A stretch of 64,000 nt of DNA from Salmonella enterica subsp. enterica serovar Typhimurium str. LT2 (GCF_000006945.2 NC_003197.2:1922001-1986000); one strand, 5' to 3'. Positions 1 to 9,743 are shown, numbered from the stretch's first letter. Numbers and translations are program-made. The notes: generated by a model not told the origin, from the sequence alone.

Positions 1-527
1 GGCTTAACGATCCGCAGGCGGATCGTCAGCAGGCGCAGAAACTGGCTAATTCAATGAAAGATCGCGCTGAAAATTTGATGATTGTCGATTTGATGCGTAA
101 CGATATTGGCCGGGTCGCCGTACCAGGTTCGGTGAAAGTGCCGGAACTGTTCGTCGTCGAACCATTTCCTGCCGTTCACCATCTGGTTAGCACCATTACC
201 GCCCGTTTACCGGACTCGCTTCATGCTACCGACCTGCTGCGCGCGGCTTTCCCCGGCGGCTCCATTACCGGCGCGCCTAAAGTGCGGGCAATGGAAATTA
301 TCGACGAACTGGAGCCGCAGCGACGCAACGCCTGGTGCGGTAGCATCGGTTATCTGAGTTTCTGCGGCAAGATGGATACCAGTATTACTATCCGCACCGT
401 CACGGCAACGCAGGGCCAACTCTATTGCTCAGCCGGCGGCGGTATCGTGGCCGATAGCAACGAAGAAGCGGAATATCAGGAAACTTTTGATAAAGTTAAT
501 CGTATCCTGCACCCACTGGAGAACTAA
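1..527 (+). CDS. pabB: Aminodeoxychorismate synthase component 1, 3' part
   Basis: PabB aminates chorismate to 4-amino-4-deoxychorismate, with PabA supplying ammonia, in p-aminobenzoate/folate synthesis in the cytoplasm. The frame is open from the left window edge, so only about the last 175 of some 450 residues are present. They contain the chorismate-binding signatures of the TrpE/PabB family: MIVDLMRNDIGRV, the PGGSITGAPKVRAMEII motif and the C-terminal GGGIVADSNEEAEYQET. The next gene, nudL, starts three bases after the stop codon, which suggests cotranscription. The start and any upstream control lie outside the window. Identification is by close likeness to E. coli PabB and is secure; nothing looks damaged in the visible part. 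Confidence 0.96.
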   Translation, partial: LNDPQADRQQAQKLANSMKDRAENLMIVDLMRNDIGRVAVPGSVKVPELFVVEPFPAVHHLVSTITARLPDSLHATDLLRAAFPGGSITGAPKVRAMEIIDELEPQRRNAWCGSIGYLSFCGKMDTSITIRTVTATQGQLYCSAGGGIVADSNEEAEYQETFDKVNRILHPLEN

Positions 528-530
528 TAC

Positions 531-1109
531 GTGGATACCAGCCGTCTGACGCTCGATCATTTCTTATCGCGCTTTCAGCTTTTGCGCCCGCAGATGACTC
601 ATGAAACGTTAAATCAACGTCAGGCCGCCGTACTGATCCCTGTGGTTCGCCGCCCCCAGCCGGGGCTGCTGTTGACCCAGCGGGCTATTCATTTGCGCAA
701 ACACGCCGGACAGGTCGCCTTTCCCGGCGGGGCCGTGGACAGTACCGATGCTTCGCTTATCGCCGCAGCGCTTCGCGAAGCGCAGGAGGAAGTCGCCATC
801 CCGCCGCAAGCCGTGGAAGTGATTGGCGTTTTACCGCCGGTAGACAGCGTGACCGGTTTTCAGGTCACCCCGGTGGTCGGCATTATTCCGCCAAATCTCC
901 CCTGGCGCGCCAGTGAAGACGAAGTGTCTGCGGTGTTTGAAATGCCGCTGGCGCAAGCGTTGCAACTGGGGCGATATCATCCGCTTGATGTTTACCGTCG
1001 CGGCAATTCGCACCGCGTATGGCTCTCCTGGTATGAGCATTATTTCGTCTGGGGCATGACCGCAAACATTCTTCGTGAGCTGGCGCTGCAAATTGGCGTA
1101 AAGCCCTGA
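531..1109 (+). CDS. nudL: Nudix CoA pyrophosphatase NudL
   Basis: Predicted cytoplasmic Nudix hydrolase of the YeaB/NudL family, which cleaves coenzyme A and derivatives to 3',5'-ADP and phosphopantetheine. The 192-residue product has the family's LRKHAGQVAFPGG stretch followed by a Nudix box at about residues 65-90 whose core reads REAQEEV. The position normally glycine after EE-x is isoleucine-adjacent here, as in other members of this subfamily. A GTG start at 531 lies three bases after the pabB stop, so the gene is probably translated from the pabB message. Length matches the E. coli protein. The enzyme activity is inferred from the family, not from this sequence alone. Confidence 0.93.
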   Translation: MDTSRLTLDHFLSRFQLLRPQMTHETLNQRQAAVLIPVVRRPQPGLLLTQRAIHLRKHAGQVAFPGGAVDSTDASLIAAALREAQEEVAIPPQAVEVIGVLPPVDSVTGFQVTPVVGIIPPNLPWRASEDEVSAVFEMPLAQALQLGRYHPLDVYRRGNSHRVWLSWYEHYFVWGMTANILRELALQIGVKP

Positions 1110-1372
1110 CTGTACACAACGCCATTCACGTTGCCTCAAGGCGGTAACAATCGCCTCCCCCAAAGAGGCAGCCTGAAGGGCAACGTGTATATACTTAACT
1201 TTACGCGCGTAAGACACGACTTGAGATTACTGTCGCAATATTAGTAAAAACGCGGTTATTCATTAGTTTAATTCATGTGAATAGTTAAGCTGATGCCAGC
1301 GTTCCCTCTTACACTATGCGCAGTTATAACATCGTAACCGGAAGCCCCGGTTGCCCTGTCAGGAGTATTATC

Positions 1373-2737
1373 GTGATTAGCCTATTCGACATGTTTAAGG
1401 TAGGGATTGGTCCCTCCTCTTCCCACACTGTTGGCCCGATGAAGGCCGGTAAACAGTTCGTCGATGACCTGGTCGAAAAAGGATTACTGGATAACGTTAC
1501 CCGCGTCGCTGTCGATGTCTACGGCTCGCTGTCGCTGACGGGGAAAGGTCACCATACCGATATCGCCATTATTATGGGTCTGGCGGGTAATGAACCCGCT
1601 ACCGTGGATATTGATAGTATCCCCGGTTTTATTCGCGACGTCGAAACGCGCGAGCGTCTGTTACTGGCCCAGGGACGTCACGAAGTCGACTTCCCGAAAG
1701 ATGACGGAATGCGTTTTCACAACGGCAATTTGCCGCTGCATGAAAACGGGATGCAGATCCACGCCTGGCATGACGACACGGTCATTTATAGCAAGACGTA
1801 CTATTCCATCGGCGGCGGCTTTATCGTTGATGAAGAGCATTTCGGCCAGGAAGCGACGAATGAGGTTACTGTACCTTATCCGTTTAAATCGGCGAAAGAA
1901 ATGCTGGAGTATTGCAACAGTACCGGCCTTTCACTCTCCGGCATGGTGATGCAAAACGAACTGGCGCTGCATAGCAAGAAAGAGATTGAAGAGTATTTCG
2001 GTCACGTCTGGCAGACCATGCAGGCCTGTATTGATCGTGGTATGAATACCGAAGGCGTGCTGCCGGGGCCGCTGCGCGTACCGCGTCGCGCCTCTGCGCT
2101 GCGTCGTATGCTGGTTTCCAGCGATAAGCTTTCCAGCGATCCGATGAACGTCATTGACTGGGTGAACATGTTTGCTCTGGCGGTGAACGAAGAGAACGCC
2201 GCAGGCGGCCGCGTCGTGACGGCGCCAACCAACGGCGCGTGCGGTATCGTTCCTGCGGTACTGGCTTACTACGACCATTTTATTGAATCAGTCAGCCCGG
2301 ATATTTACACCCGCTACTTCCTGGCGGCAGGCGCTATTGGCGCGCTGTATAAGATGAACGCGTCTATTTCCGGCGCGGAAGTCGGCTGTCAGGGCGAAGT
2401 CGGGGTCGCCTGTTCGATGGCGGCGGCAGGCCTTGCTGAACTGTTGGGCGCCAGCCCGGAGCAGGTTTGCGTTGCCGCTGAAATCGGCATGGAGCATAAC
2501 CTGGGGCTGACCTGCGACCCGGTTGCCGGTCAGGTGCAGGTGCCGTGTATCGAGCGTAACGCCATTGCTTCGGTTAAAGCGATCAACGCTGCGCGTATGG
2601 CCATGCGTCGAACCAGCGCGCCGCGCGTCTCGTTGGATAAAGTCATCGAAACGATGTACGAGACCGGAAAAGACATGAACGCAAAATACCGCGAAACGTC
2701 GCGCGGCGGGTTGGCTATTAAAGTCCAGTGTGATTAA
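1373..2737 (+). CDS. sdaA: L-serine deaminase 1 (L-serine ammonia-lyase, iron-sulfur)
   Basis: Converts L-serine to pyruvate and ammonia; a cytoplasmic enzyme with an oxygen-labile [4Fe-4S] cluster. The N-terminus has the family motif GIGPSSSHTVGP, and three cysteines in GCQGE, TCDPV and PCIER in the C-terminal half are the expected cluster ligands. The frame is open further upstream to an ATG at 1316, but I chose the GTG at 1373 because it follows an AGGAG ribosome-binding site by a normal spacing and gives 454 residues, the length of E. coli SdaA. The 260 bp between nudL and this start show no other gene. The gene appears intact and stands alone. Confidence 0.96.
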   Translation: MISLFDMFKVGIGPSSSHTVGPMKAGKQFVDDLVEKGLLDNVTRVAVDVYGSLSLTGKGHHTDIAIIMGLAGNEPATVDIDSIPGFIRDVETRERLLLAQGRHEVDFPKDDGMRFHNGNLPLHENGMQIHAWHDDTVIYSKTYYSIGGGFIVDEEHFGQEATNEVTVPYPFKSAKEMLEYCNSTGLSLSGMVMQNELALHSKKEIEEYFGHVWQTMQACIDRGMNTEGVLPGPLRVPRRASALRRMLVSSDKLSSDPMNVIDWVNMFALAVNEENAAGGRVVTAPTNGACGIVPAVLAYYDHFIESVSPDIYTRYFLAAGAIGALYKMNASISGAEVGCQGEVGVACSMAAAGLAELLGASPEQVCVAAEIGMEHNLGLTCDPVAGQVQVPCIERNAIASVKAINAARMAMRRTSAPRVSLDKVIETMYETGKDMNAKYRETSRGGLAIKVQCD

Positions 2738-2874
2738 ACGCCGTTTCCCCTCCCTTCGCCCATCTGCTACGGATGGGCGAAATTTTTATCTCTTCCTCGT
2801 CGACTCCACGTTTCCCCACTACACTTGCTGTGTCGCGGTTGGCTTTTGTCGCCAACGCTTATTGGGCGGCCCGC

Positions 2875-4476
2875 ATGCAAACAGCACAACGGATCATCAA
2901 TCATTATCGCCGTAATCGTTTCATTGTTTGCACGATTTGTGCACTGGTCACGCTCATTCTTACGCTGAGCATCCGATTTATTTCGGAGCGGAACTTAAAT
3001 CACCATCGCACGGTTGCATTCGCGAATCATGCCGTTGATGCGCTGGATAATGTGCTGCATCCTCTCCTGGTCGGACGAAACATACTGCTCCCCTTGCTTG
3101 AGCTTCCGTGCGCGACCGCGCATTTGCCGTTGCGTAAGCAAGCCGCCCGCCTACAAACCATTCGTTCTATCGGGCTGGTAAAAGAGGGAATTCTCTATTG
3201 CTCAAGCATTTTTGGCGCCCGTAATACTCCCATACGCCAGCTTCAGCCCGATCTTCCCGCAGTCGGCGATCTGCTGCTACTTTCCACAGACCAATCGTTA
3301 CTCAAGGGAAGCCCGATCCTCATTCAGTGGTATCCCGCCTCTGCCGATGGCCAGGATGGCGTGATGGAAATTGTGAATATTGACTTGCTGACGACTATGC
3401 TACTTGAGCCGCAGCAGCCGCAAATTACCAGCGCCAGCCTGACGGTCGGCAAACGACACCTGTTATATGGTCGGGGCGTGGTCGATACTCTTCCGGAATT
3501 AAAAAAAGATGAAGAGCGTTACCAGCTTTCATCGCGACATTTCCCTTTTACTATCAGCGTCAGCGGGCCGTCGGCAGGCGTACTGGCGTTCAAACATCTC
3601 CCGACGCAGTTACCGCTGGCCGTATTGCTTAGCCTGTTGATCGGTTATATCGCCTGGCTGGCAACGGCCAGCAGAATGAGCTTTTCCTGGGAAATTAATC
3701 TGGCCCTTGCCGAACGGGAGTTTGAGCTATTTTGTCAGCCGTTGCTTAATGCCCGCACGCAGCAGTGTACCGGCGTTGAGATCCTGTTACGCTGGAACAA
3801 CCCGCGCCAGGGCTGGATCTCACCGGATGTTTTTATTCCTATCGCCGAGGAACATAACCTGATAGCGCCGCTGACCCGCTATGTGATTGCGGAAACCATT
3901 CGGCAGCGGCACTACTTCCCCATCAACCATCAGTTTCATATCGGCATCAATGTAGCGGCAAGCCATTTCCGACACGGCGTGCTTCTCAAAGATCTTAATC
4001 AGTACTGGTTTAGTGCGGAACCTGTTCAGCAACTGGTGCTGGAGCTCACGGAACGCGACGCGTTGCTTGACGTTGATTACCGCCTGATGCGCGAGCTGCA
4101 TCGTAAAGGCGTGAAGTTAGCCATCGATGATTTTGGCACAGGAAACAGCTCGCTCTCCTGGCTGGAAAAACTGCGGCCGGATATTTTGAAAATCGATAAA
4201 TCCTTCACCGCCGCCATCGGTACCGATGCGGTCAATTCAACGGTGACCGATATTATTATCGCGCTGGGGCAAAGACTGAATATTGAACTGGTGGCGGAAG
4301 GGGTCGAAAACCAGACGCAGGCACAGCATTTGCGCCAGCATGGCGTGCAAATGTTACAGGGCTATCTCTATGCGAAGCCGATGCCCATTAGCGAATTTCC
4401 ACAGTGGCTGGCGGGCAGCGCGCCGCCGCCCGCCCGGCATAACGGACAGATTATGTCCGCGATGCCGCATCTATAG
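2875..4476 (+). CDS. pdeD: Cyclic-di-GMP phosphodiesterase with periplasmic CSS domain
   Basis: Inner-membrane enzyme (E. coli YoaD/PdeD) that hydrolyses c-di-GMP to pGpG. Order: a first membrane segment at about residues 15-35, a periplasmic region with the CSS motif (LYCSSIF), a second membrane segment near residues 240-260, then a C-terminal EAL domain. The EAL signature is EILLRW, with the downstream LAIDDFGTGNSS, ILKIDKSF and VAEGVEN motifs that bind metal and substrate, so catalysis looks preserved. An upstream ATG at 2773 is in frame; I chose 2875 because it gives 533 residues starting MQTAQRII, matching E. coli. In related CSS-domain enzymes the cysteine is controlled by DsbA/DsbB; that is family knowledge. 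Confidence 0.93.
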   Translation: MQTAQRIINHYRRNRFIVCTICALVTLILTLSIRFISERNLNHHRTVAFANHAVDALDNVLHPLLVGRNILLPLLELPCATAHLPLRKQAARLQTIRSIGLVKEGILYCSSIFGARNTPIRQLQPDLPAVGDLLLLSTDQSLLKGSPILIQWYPASADGQDGVMEIVNIDLLTTMLLEPQQPQITSASLTVGKRHLLYGRGVVDTLPELKKDEERYQLSSRHFPFTISVSGPSAGVLAFKHLPTQLPLAVLLSLLIGYIAWLATASRMSFSWEINLALAEREFELFCQPLLNARTQQCTGVEILLRWNNPRQGWISPDVFIPIAEEHNLIAPLTRYVIAETIRQRHYFPINHQFHIGINVAASHFRHGVLLKDLNQYWFSAEPVQQLVLELTERDALLDVDYRLMRELHRKGVKLAIDDFGTGNSSLSWLEKLRPDILKIDKSFTAAIGTDAVNSTVTDIIIALGQRLNIELVAEGVENQTQAQHLRQHGVQMLQGYLYAKPMPISEFPQWLAGSAPPPARHNGQIMSAMPHL

Positions 4477-4497
4477 ACTTGATTCCTGCGTGTGACG

Positions 4498-6057
4498 TTA
4501 TTCCTCTTCGTCGTGGGCAGGCTGTTCTTTAACAATTCGAACCAGATCGACACGATAGTCGTTGGCCTCGACAATGGTGATCCGCAGGGGCGGAACATCA
4601 ATGACATCGCCTACACGAGGAATATGGCCATTAGCGGCGATCACTAACCCCGCGACCGTCGCAATATCGCCCTCTTCGTTCACCAGATGGTCAACTTCCA
4701 GCGCCTGCTGTAGCGCATGGAGATCGGTGCCACCCTTCACTATCCAGCCCTCGGCATCGGCAACGATTTCCGGCGTTTCATCGGCATCCGGGAACTCACC
4801 GGCAATCGCTTCCAGCACATCCAGCGGCGTAACCAGCCCCTGCACCACGCCGAACTCGTTAGTGACGATAACGAAACTGCCGCGCGCGCGGCGCAAAACG
4901 CCTAACAGATTGATAGGATCAAGCGTTTCCGGCACCACTATCGCCGGGGAAGACGCGGCGATAGCCGCAACATCCGCGCCCTCTTCCAGCGCCACCAGCA
5001 ACTCTTTCGCGCGAACGATACCGATAATTTCATCCAGCTCGCCCCGACATACCGGGAACAGGCTATGCGGAGAAGAGAGTAACTGCTGACGGATTTCAGC
5101 TACGCTGAGATTCGCATCCACCCAACTAATTTCGCCTCGCGGCGTCATAATGCCGCGCAGGGAGCGCGACGCCAGAGTCAGTACGCCGTTAATCATGTAG
5201 CGTTCTTCTTCGGCGAAGGCGCCTTCCGACACCGATATCGCGGCCGGGCTATCCGTTTCATGTTGCGTACTCGCCTGGCGTTTACCGCCCATCAGACGCA
5301 GGATAGCGTCCGCAGTACGCGCGCGCAGCGGCAACGTGGACTGATGACGAATAAAGTTGCGGCGCGCAATCTGGTTAAACACCTCGATAACGATCGAGAA
5401 ACCAATTGCCGCGTACAGGTAGCCTTTCGGAATATGGAAACCAAACCCTTCCGCCACCAGGCTCAAGCCGATCATCAGCAGGAAACTCAGACAGAGCACC
5501 ACCACCGTCGGATGCTGGTTGACAAAACGGGTCAGCGGTTTTGACGCCAGTAGCATCACCGCCATCGCAATCACCACCGCCGCCATCATAACCGGCAGAT
5601 GGTTTACCATACCTACCGCCGTAATCACGGCGTCCAGCGAGAAGACCGCATCCAGGATGACAATCTGCGTGACTACCACCCAGAAGCTCGCATAGCCTTT
5701 ACCGTGTCCGGTGTCATGCTCGCGGTTTTCCAGACGTTCATGCAGCTCGGTGGTCGCTTTAAACAGCAGGAATATACCGCCCAGCAGCATAATTAAATCG
5801 CGGCCGGAGAAGGTAAAATCCCAGACGGTAAAGAGCGGCTTTGTTAAGGTCACCAGCCACGAAATAATGGACAGCAGCGCCAGACGCATAATCAGCGCCA
5901 GCGAGAGCCCGATAAGACGCGCTTTGTCACGCTGCTTTGGCGGCAATTTATCGGCGAGGATCGCGATAAAGACCAGGTTATCGATACCCAGAACAATTTC
6001 CAGGACGACGAGCGTGAGTAAACCCACCCAAATTGAGGGATCCATTAATAATTCCAT
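4498..6057 (-). CDS. yoaE: TerC-family membrane protein with CBS and CorC domains
   Basis: Integral membrane protein of the TerC family fused to cytoplasmic regulatory domains, 519 residues. The first 230 residues hold about seven membrane helices, including the family's conserved acidic patch LEIVLGIDNLVF and VFSLDAVITAVG. A pair of CBS domains follows at about residues 300-420 and a CorC_HlyC domain at the end. TerC relatives are linked to metal-ion (notably manganese) export for exoenzyme metallation and to tellurite resistance, but the substrate of YoaE is not established. It converges with pdeD, the two stop codons lying about 20 bp apart. The 470 bp upstream are shared with the divergent man operon. 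Confidence 0.92.
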   Translation of the reverse strand: MELLMDPSIWVGLLTLVVLEIVLGIDNLVFIAILADKLPPKQRDKARLIGLSLALIMRLALLSIISWLVTLTKPLFTVWDFTFSGRDLIMLLGGIFLLFKATTELHERLENREHDTGHGKGYASFWVVVTQIVILDAVFSLDAVITAVGMVNHLPVMMAAVVIAMAVMLLASKPLTRFVNQHPTVVVLCLSFLLMIGLSLVAEGFGFHIPKGYLYAAIGFSIVIEVFNQIARRNFIRHQSTLPLRARTADAILRLMGGKRQASTQHETDSPAAISVSEGAFAEEERYMINGVLTLASRSLRGIMTPRGEISWVDANLSVAEIRQQLLSSPHSLFPVCRGELDEIIGIVRAKELLVALEEGADVAAIAASSPAIVVPETLDPINLLGVLRRARGSFVIVTNEFGVVQGLVTPLDVLEAIAGEFPDADETPEIVADAEGWIVKGGTDLHALQQALEVDHLVNEEGDIATVAGLVIAANGHIPRVGDVIDVPPLRITIVEANDYRVDLVRIVKEQPAHDEEE

Positions 6058-6365
6058 GACAAGCTCCTGCTTAAGGAATGACTAAACGGCGCCCACAACA
6101 TCTCAAAGGATGCAGGCGGTAACGCAATAAACAAAGTAAGGCTATGGCAAGATATGCCAGATTGACAGGCGCAAAACGGCCAAAGAGTGAAATGACGTCG
6201 GTGACGATCCATACAACGGGCTGCTGCCCTATACCCCATTCTAATTAAACGGAAGCTAAACATAACAGAGACAACTGGTTTTTGGCAAAGATTTACCTTC
6301 CTTTGCAAAGAGATGTAACCAGGATATTTTACACTTCGAAATTTCTCATTATCGAAAACAAAATT

Positions 6366-6412
6366 ACGGATCTCCATCACACAAAATATTTTTTTCGATA
6401 TCTAAAATAATT
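6366..6412 (+). promoter_or_regulatory. manXYZ control region: CRP-like and Mlc-like sites
   Basis: The 472-bp gap between yoaE and manX contains no gene. At 6366-6381 is a CRP-like site with a good right half (TCACA). It is followed at about 6387-6410 by a T-run, the palindromic centre CGATATC and an A-run, which resembles the Mlc operator described upstream of E. coli manX. The rest, 6058-6360 and 6413-6529, is AT-rich leader with no structure I can name. Regulation by CRP and Mlc is known for E. coli; here it is inferred from resemblance. Confidence 0.5.
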
Positions 6413-6529
6413 CACGAAAATCATGCGTTTTTCGTTGTAACCCTCATCTGAATCGATTCGCTTGCGGACGGCGATTCAAAAAATACATCTGTCAAGTTGA
6501 TGTGTTGACAATAATAAAGGAGGTAGCAA

Positions 6530-7498
6530 GTGACCATTGCTATTGTTATAGGCACACATGGTTGGGCTGCAGAGCAGTTACTTAAAACAGCCGAAATGCT
6601 GTTAGGCGAGCAGGAAAACGTCGGCTGGATCGATTTCGTTCCAGGCGAAAATGCCGAAACGCTGATCGAAAAGTACAACGCTCAGTTGGCTAAACTCGAT
6701 ACCAGTAAAGGCGTGCTATTTCTCGTTGATACATGGGGAGGCAGTCCGTTTAATGCTGCCAGCCGCATTGTCGTCGATAAAGAGCGCTATGAAGTTATTG
6801 CCGGCGTCAACATCCCGATGCTGGTCGAAACGTTTATGGCTCGTGACGACGATCCGAGCTTTGACGAGCTGGTCGCACTGGCGGTAGAAACCGGTCGTGA
6901 AGGCGTAAAAGCGCTGAAAGCGAAACCGGTAGAAAAAGCCGCGCCAGCGCCAGTCGCCGCCGCGCCAAAAGCGGCCGCACCGGCAAAACCGATGGGCCCG
7001 AATGATTATATGGTTATCGGGCTTGCCCGTATTGATGACCGCCTCATTCACGGTCAGGTCGCTACCCGCTGGACCAAAGAGACCAATGTCAGCCGTATTA
7101 TTGTTGTGAGCGATGAAGTGGCGGCGGATACCGTTCGTAAAACGCTGCTGACGCAAGTTGCGCCGCCGGGCGTTACGGCGCATGTGGTTGACGTCGCGAA
7201 GATGATTCGCGTCTACAATAACCCGAAATACGCCGGCGAACGCGTGATGCTTCTGTTTACCAATCCTACCGACGTCGAGCGCATCGTTGAGGGCGGCGTG
7301 AAAGTCACTTCCGTGAACATTGGCGGTATGGCCTATCGTCAAGGTAAAACGCAGGTGAACAACGCCGTTTCCGTCGATGAAAAGGATATCGAAGCCTTTA
7401 AAAAGCTCAACGAGCGCGGCATCGAGCTTGAGGTGCGTAAAGTTTCCACCGATCCGAAACTGAAAATGATGGATTTAATTGCCAAAGTGGCGAAATAA
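6530..7498 (+). CDS. manX: Mannose PTS EIIAB component
   Basis: Cytoplasmic phosphotransfer subunit of the mannose/glucosamine phosphotransferase system. It accepts phosphate from HPr and passes it to sugar entering through ManYZ. The IIA domain (residues 1-130) has the phospho-histidine at His10 in VIGTHG. An Ala/Pro-rich hinge (about 133-155, alternating AP and AA) leads to the IIB domain, with its histidine in RIDDRLIHGQV near residue 175. The GTG start follows a strong AAAGGAGG site. Length (322) matches the family. First gene of the manXYZ operon, with yobD downstream. In enterobacteria the mRNA is also a target of SgrS small RNA; I did not verify the pairing site. Confidence 0.97.
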   Translation: MTIAIVIGTHGWAAEQLLKTAEMLLGEQENVGWIDFVPGENAETLIEKYNAQLAKLDTSKGVLFLVDTWGGSPFNAASRIVVDKERYEVIAGVNIPMLVETFMARDDDPSFDELVALAVETGREGVKALKAKPVEKAAPAPVAAAPKAAAPAKPMGPNDYMVIGLARIDDRLIHGQVATRWTKETNVSRIIVVSDEVAADTVRKTLLTQVAPPGVTAHVVDVAKMIRVYNNPKYAGERVMLLFTNPTDVERIVEGGVKVTSVNIGGMAYRQGKTQVNNAVSVDEKDIEAFKKLNERGIELEVRKVSTDPKLKMMDLIAKVAK

Positions 7499-7550
7499 CC
7501 GCCGGCATTTAATTAGCTTTCACACTTAAGATAGCAATAGGAGAAGTACA

Positions 7551-8351
7551 ATGGAGATTACCACTCTTCAGATTGTGCTGGTGTTCATCGTCGCATGTAT
7601 CGCGGGTATGGAGTCGGTACTTGATGAATTTCAGTTCCACCGTCCGCTGATCGCCTGTACCTTAATCGGCGCCGTTCTGGGGGACATGAAAACCGGTATT
7701 ATCATCGGCGGTACTCTGGAAATGATCGCTCTGGGCTGGATGAACATCGGTGCTGCCGTTGCGCCTGATGCCGCACTGGCGTCCATCATCTCTACCGTTC
7801 TGGTCATCGCCGGGCATCAAAGCATTGGCGCCGGTATCGCGCTGGCGATTCCGCTGGCGGCGGCAGGCCAGGTACTGACCATTATCGTTCGTACCATCAC
7901 CGTGGCATTCCAGCACGCGGCGGACAAGGCGGCTGAAAACGGCAACCTGACGGCGCTCTCCTGGCTGCACGTTTCTTCTCTGTTCCTGCAGGCAATGCGT
8001 ATCGCTATCCCGGCGGTTATCGTTGCCATCTCCGTAGGCACCAGCGAAGTACAGGGAATGCTGAATGCGATTCCTGAAGTCGTCACAGGCGGTCTGAACA
8101 TCGCCGGCGGCATGATCGTCGTGGTTGGTTATGCGATGGTTATCAATATGATGCGCGCAGGCTACCTGATGCCGTTCTTCTACCTCGGTTTCGTCACCGC
8201 GGCTTTCACAAACTTCAACCTGGTCGCACTGGGTGTCATCGGCGCAGTGATGGCTATTCTTTACATCCAGCTGAGCCCGAAATACAACCGTGTAGCGGGC
8301 GCGCCTGCAGCGGCTGCTGGCAATAACGATCTCGATAACGAACTGGACTAA
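7551..8351 (+). CDS. manY: Mannose PTS EIIC component
   Basis: Membrane permease subunit (IIC) of the mannose PTS, 266 residues with several hydrophobic helices and the family's VLDEFQFHRPL and LGDMKTGIIIGG segments near the N-terminus. With ManZ it forms the sugar channel in the inner membrane. It also serves as a receptor for phage lambda DNA injection and some bacteriocins in E. coli. The ATG at 7551 follows AGGAG; the gene lies 52 bp after manX and 3 bp before manZ, so the three are one operon. No sign of damage. Confidence 0.97.
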   Translation: MEITTLQIVLVFIVACIAGMESVLDEFQFHRPLIACTLIGAVLGDMKTGIIIGGTLEMIALGWMNIGAAVAPDAALASIISTVLVIAGHQSIGAGIALAIPLAAAGQVLTIIVRTITVAFQHAADKAAENGNLTALSWLHVSSLFLQAMRIAIPAVIVAISVGTSEVQGMLNAIPEVVTGGLNIAGGMIVVVGYAMVINMMRAGYLMPFFYLGFVTAAFTNFNLVALGVIGAVMAILYIQLSPKYNRVAGAPAAAAGNNDLDNELD

Positions 8352-8354
8352 CAG

Positions 8355-9215
8355 GTGAGCGAAATGGTTGATATGACTAAAACTACCACCGAGAAAAAAC
8401 TCACTCCGAGCGATATTCGCGGCGTATTTCTTCGTTCTAACCTGTTCCAGGGGTCATGGAACTTCGAACGTATGCAAGCGCTGGGCTTCTGCTTCTCTAT
8501 GGTGCCGGCGATTCGTCGCCTGTATCCGGAGAATAATGACGCGCGTAAACAGGCGATTAAACGTCACCTGGAGTTCTTTAACACTCATCCTTACGTTGCG
8601 GCGCCGGTACTGGGCGTGACCCTGGCAATGGAAGAAAAGCGTGCGAACGGTGCAGAGATTGACGATGGCGCTATCAACGGTATCAAAGTCGGTCTGATGG
8701 GACCGCTGGCAGGCGTCGGCGACCCTATCTTCTGGGGTACCGTCCGTCCCGTATTCGCGGCGCTGGGCGCAGGTATTGCAATGAGCGGCAGCCTGCTTGG
8801 TCCGCTGCTGTTTTTCATCCTGTTTAACCTGGTGCGTCTGGCGACCCGTTATTATGGCGTGGCTTATGGCTACCGCAAAGGCGTCGATATCGTTAAAGAT
8901 ATGGGCGGCGGCTTCCTGCAAAAACTGACTGAGGGGGCGTCAATCCTCGGCCTGTTTGTCATGGGGGCATTGGTTAACAAGTGGACGCATGTGAATATCC
9001 CGCTGGTGGTTTCCACCATCACCGGTCAGGATGGTCAGACACGCGTTACCACCGTGCAAACCATTCTCGACCAGCTGATGCCGGGTCTGGTTCCGCTACT
9101 GTTGACCTTTGCCTGTATGTGGCTGCTGCGTAAGAAAGTTAACCCGCTGTGGATTATCGTGGGCTTCTTCGTCATTGGTATCGCCGGCTACTCCGTAGGA
9201 CTGCTGGGCCAGTAA
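8355..9215 (+). CDS. manZ: Mannose PTS EIID component
   Basis: Membrane subunit IID, specific to mannose-class PTS systems, partner of ManY. The 286-residue product begins with a hydrophilic cytoplasmic part containing SNLFQGSWNFERMQALGF, and the hydrophobic C-terminal half carries the family motifs GPLAGVGDPIFWGT and GSLLGPLLFF. I take the GTG at 8355, three bases after the manY stop, giving the MSEMVD start seen in E. coli; an ATG at 8364 is a possible alternative. Translation is likely coupled to manY. A GC-rich terminator-like hairpin follows at 9231-9256. Confidence 0.97.
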   Translation: MSEMVDMTKTTTEKKLTPSDIRGVFLRSNLFQGSWNFERMQALGFCFSMVPAIRRLYPENNDARKQAIKRHLEFFNTHPYVAAPVLGVTLAMEEKRANGAEIDDGAINGIKVGLMGPLAGVGDPIFWGTVRPVFAALGAGIAMSGSLLGPLLFFILFNLVRLATRYYGVAYGYRKGVDIVKDMGGGFLQKLTEGASILGLFVMGALVNKWTHVNIPLVVSTITGQDGQTRVTTVQTILDQLMPGLVPLLLTFACMWLLRKKVNPLWIIVGFFVIGIAGYSVGLLGQ

Positions 9216-9230
9216 GGCTGTTGTACACTA

Positions 9231-9256
9231 CCGGGGCCAAACGGCCCCGTTTTTTA
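9231..9256 (+). terminator. Terminator after manZ
   Basis: A 6-7 bp GC stem (GGGGCC, AAAC loop, GGCCCC) followed by a run of six T. It lies directly after manZ and overlaps the leader of yobD, so it probably ends most man transcripts or lowers read-through into yobD. Confidence 0.8.
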
Positions 9257-9272
9257 TTTCTCTGGAGGATAA

Positions 9273-9743
9273 ATGACTATCACGGACCTGGTGCTGATTC
9301 TCTTTATTGCCGCATTATTGGCTTACGCTCTCTACGATCAGTTCATCATGCCCCGTCGCAATGGCCCCACTCTGCTTTCTATAGCCCTGCTCCGCCGCGG
9401 TCGCGTAGACAGCGTTATCTTCGTTGGGCTGGTCGCCATCCTTATTTATAACAACGTAACCAGCCACGGAGCGCAGATGACCACATGGTTATTAAGCGCG
9501 CTGGCGTTAATGGGGTTTTATATATTCTGGATCCGCACGCCACGGATCATCTTTAAACAACGTGGCTTTTTCTTCGCCAATGTCTGGATAGAATATAACC
9601 GTATTAAAGAGATGAATTTATCGGAAGACGGCGTACTGGTGATGCAATTAGAACAACGACGCTTGCTTATCCGTGTACGCAATATCGACGATCTGGAAAA
9701 AATATATAAACTTCTTATTGAAAATCAATATCTTAAGATATAG
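9273..9743 (+). CDS. yobD: DUF986 inner-membrane protein YobD
   Basis: Small inner-membrane protein (156 residues) of the UPF0266/DUF986 family, function unknown. Three hydrophobic segments in the first 90 residues are followed by a soluble part rich in charged residues (MQLEQRRLLIRVRNIDDLEK). The ATG at 9273 follows GGAGG. It stands just behind the manZ terminator, so its expression may depend partly on read-through. Four residues longer than the E. coli protein, otherwise closely alike. Downstream, 9744-9935 is very AT-rich promoter DNA for mntP. Confidence 0.92.
   Translation: MTITDLVLILFIAALLAYALYDQFIMPRRNGPTLLSIALLRRGRVDSVIFVGLVAILIYNNVTSHGAQMTTWLLSALALMGFYIFWIRTPRIIFKQRGFFFANVWIEYNRIKEMNLSEDGVLVMQLEQRRLLIRVRNIDDLEKIYKLLIENQYLKI

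Noticed and set aside
6716..7342. 208-codon minus-strand frame inside manX
   Set aside because: Histidine- and arginine-rich shadow of the manX codons; no start context.
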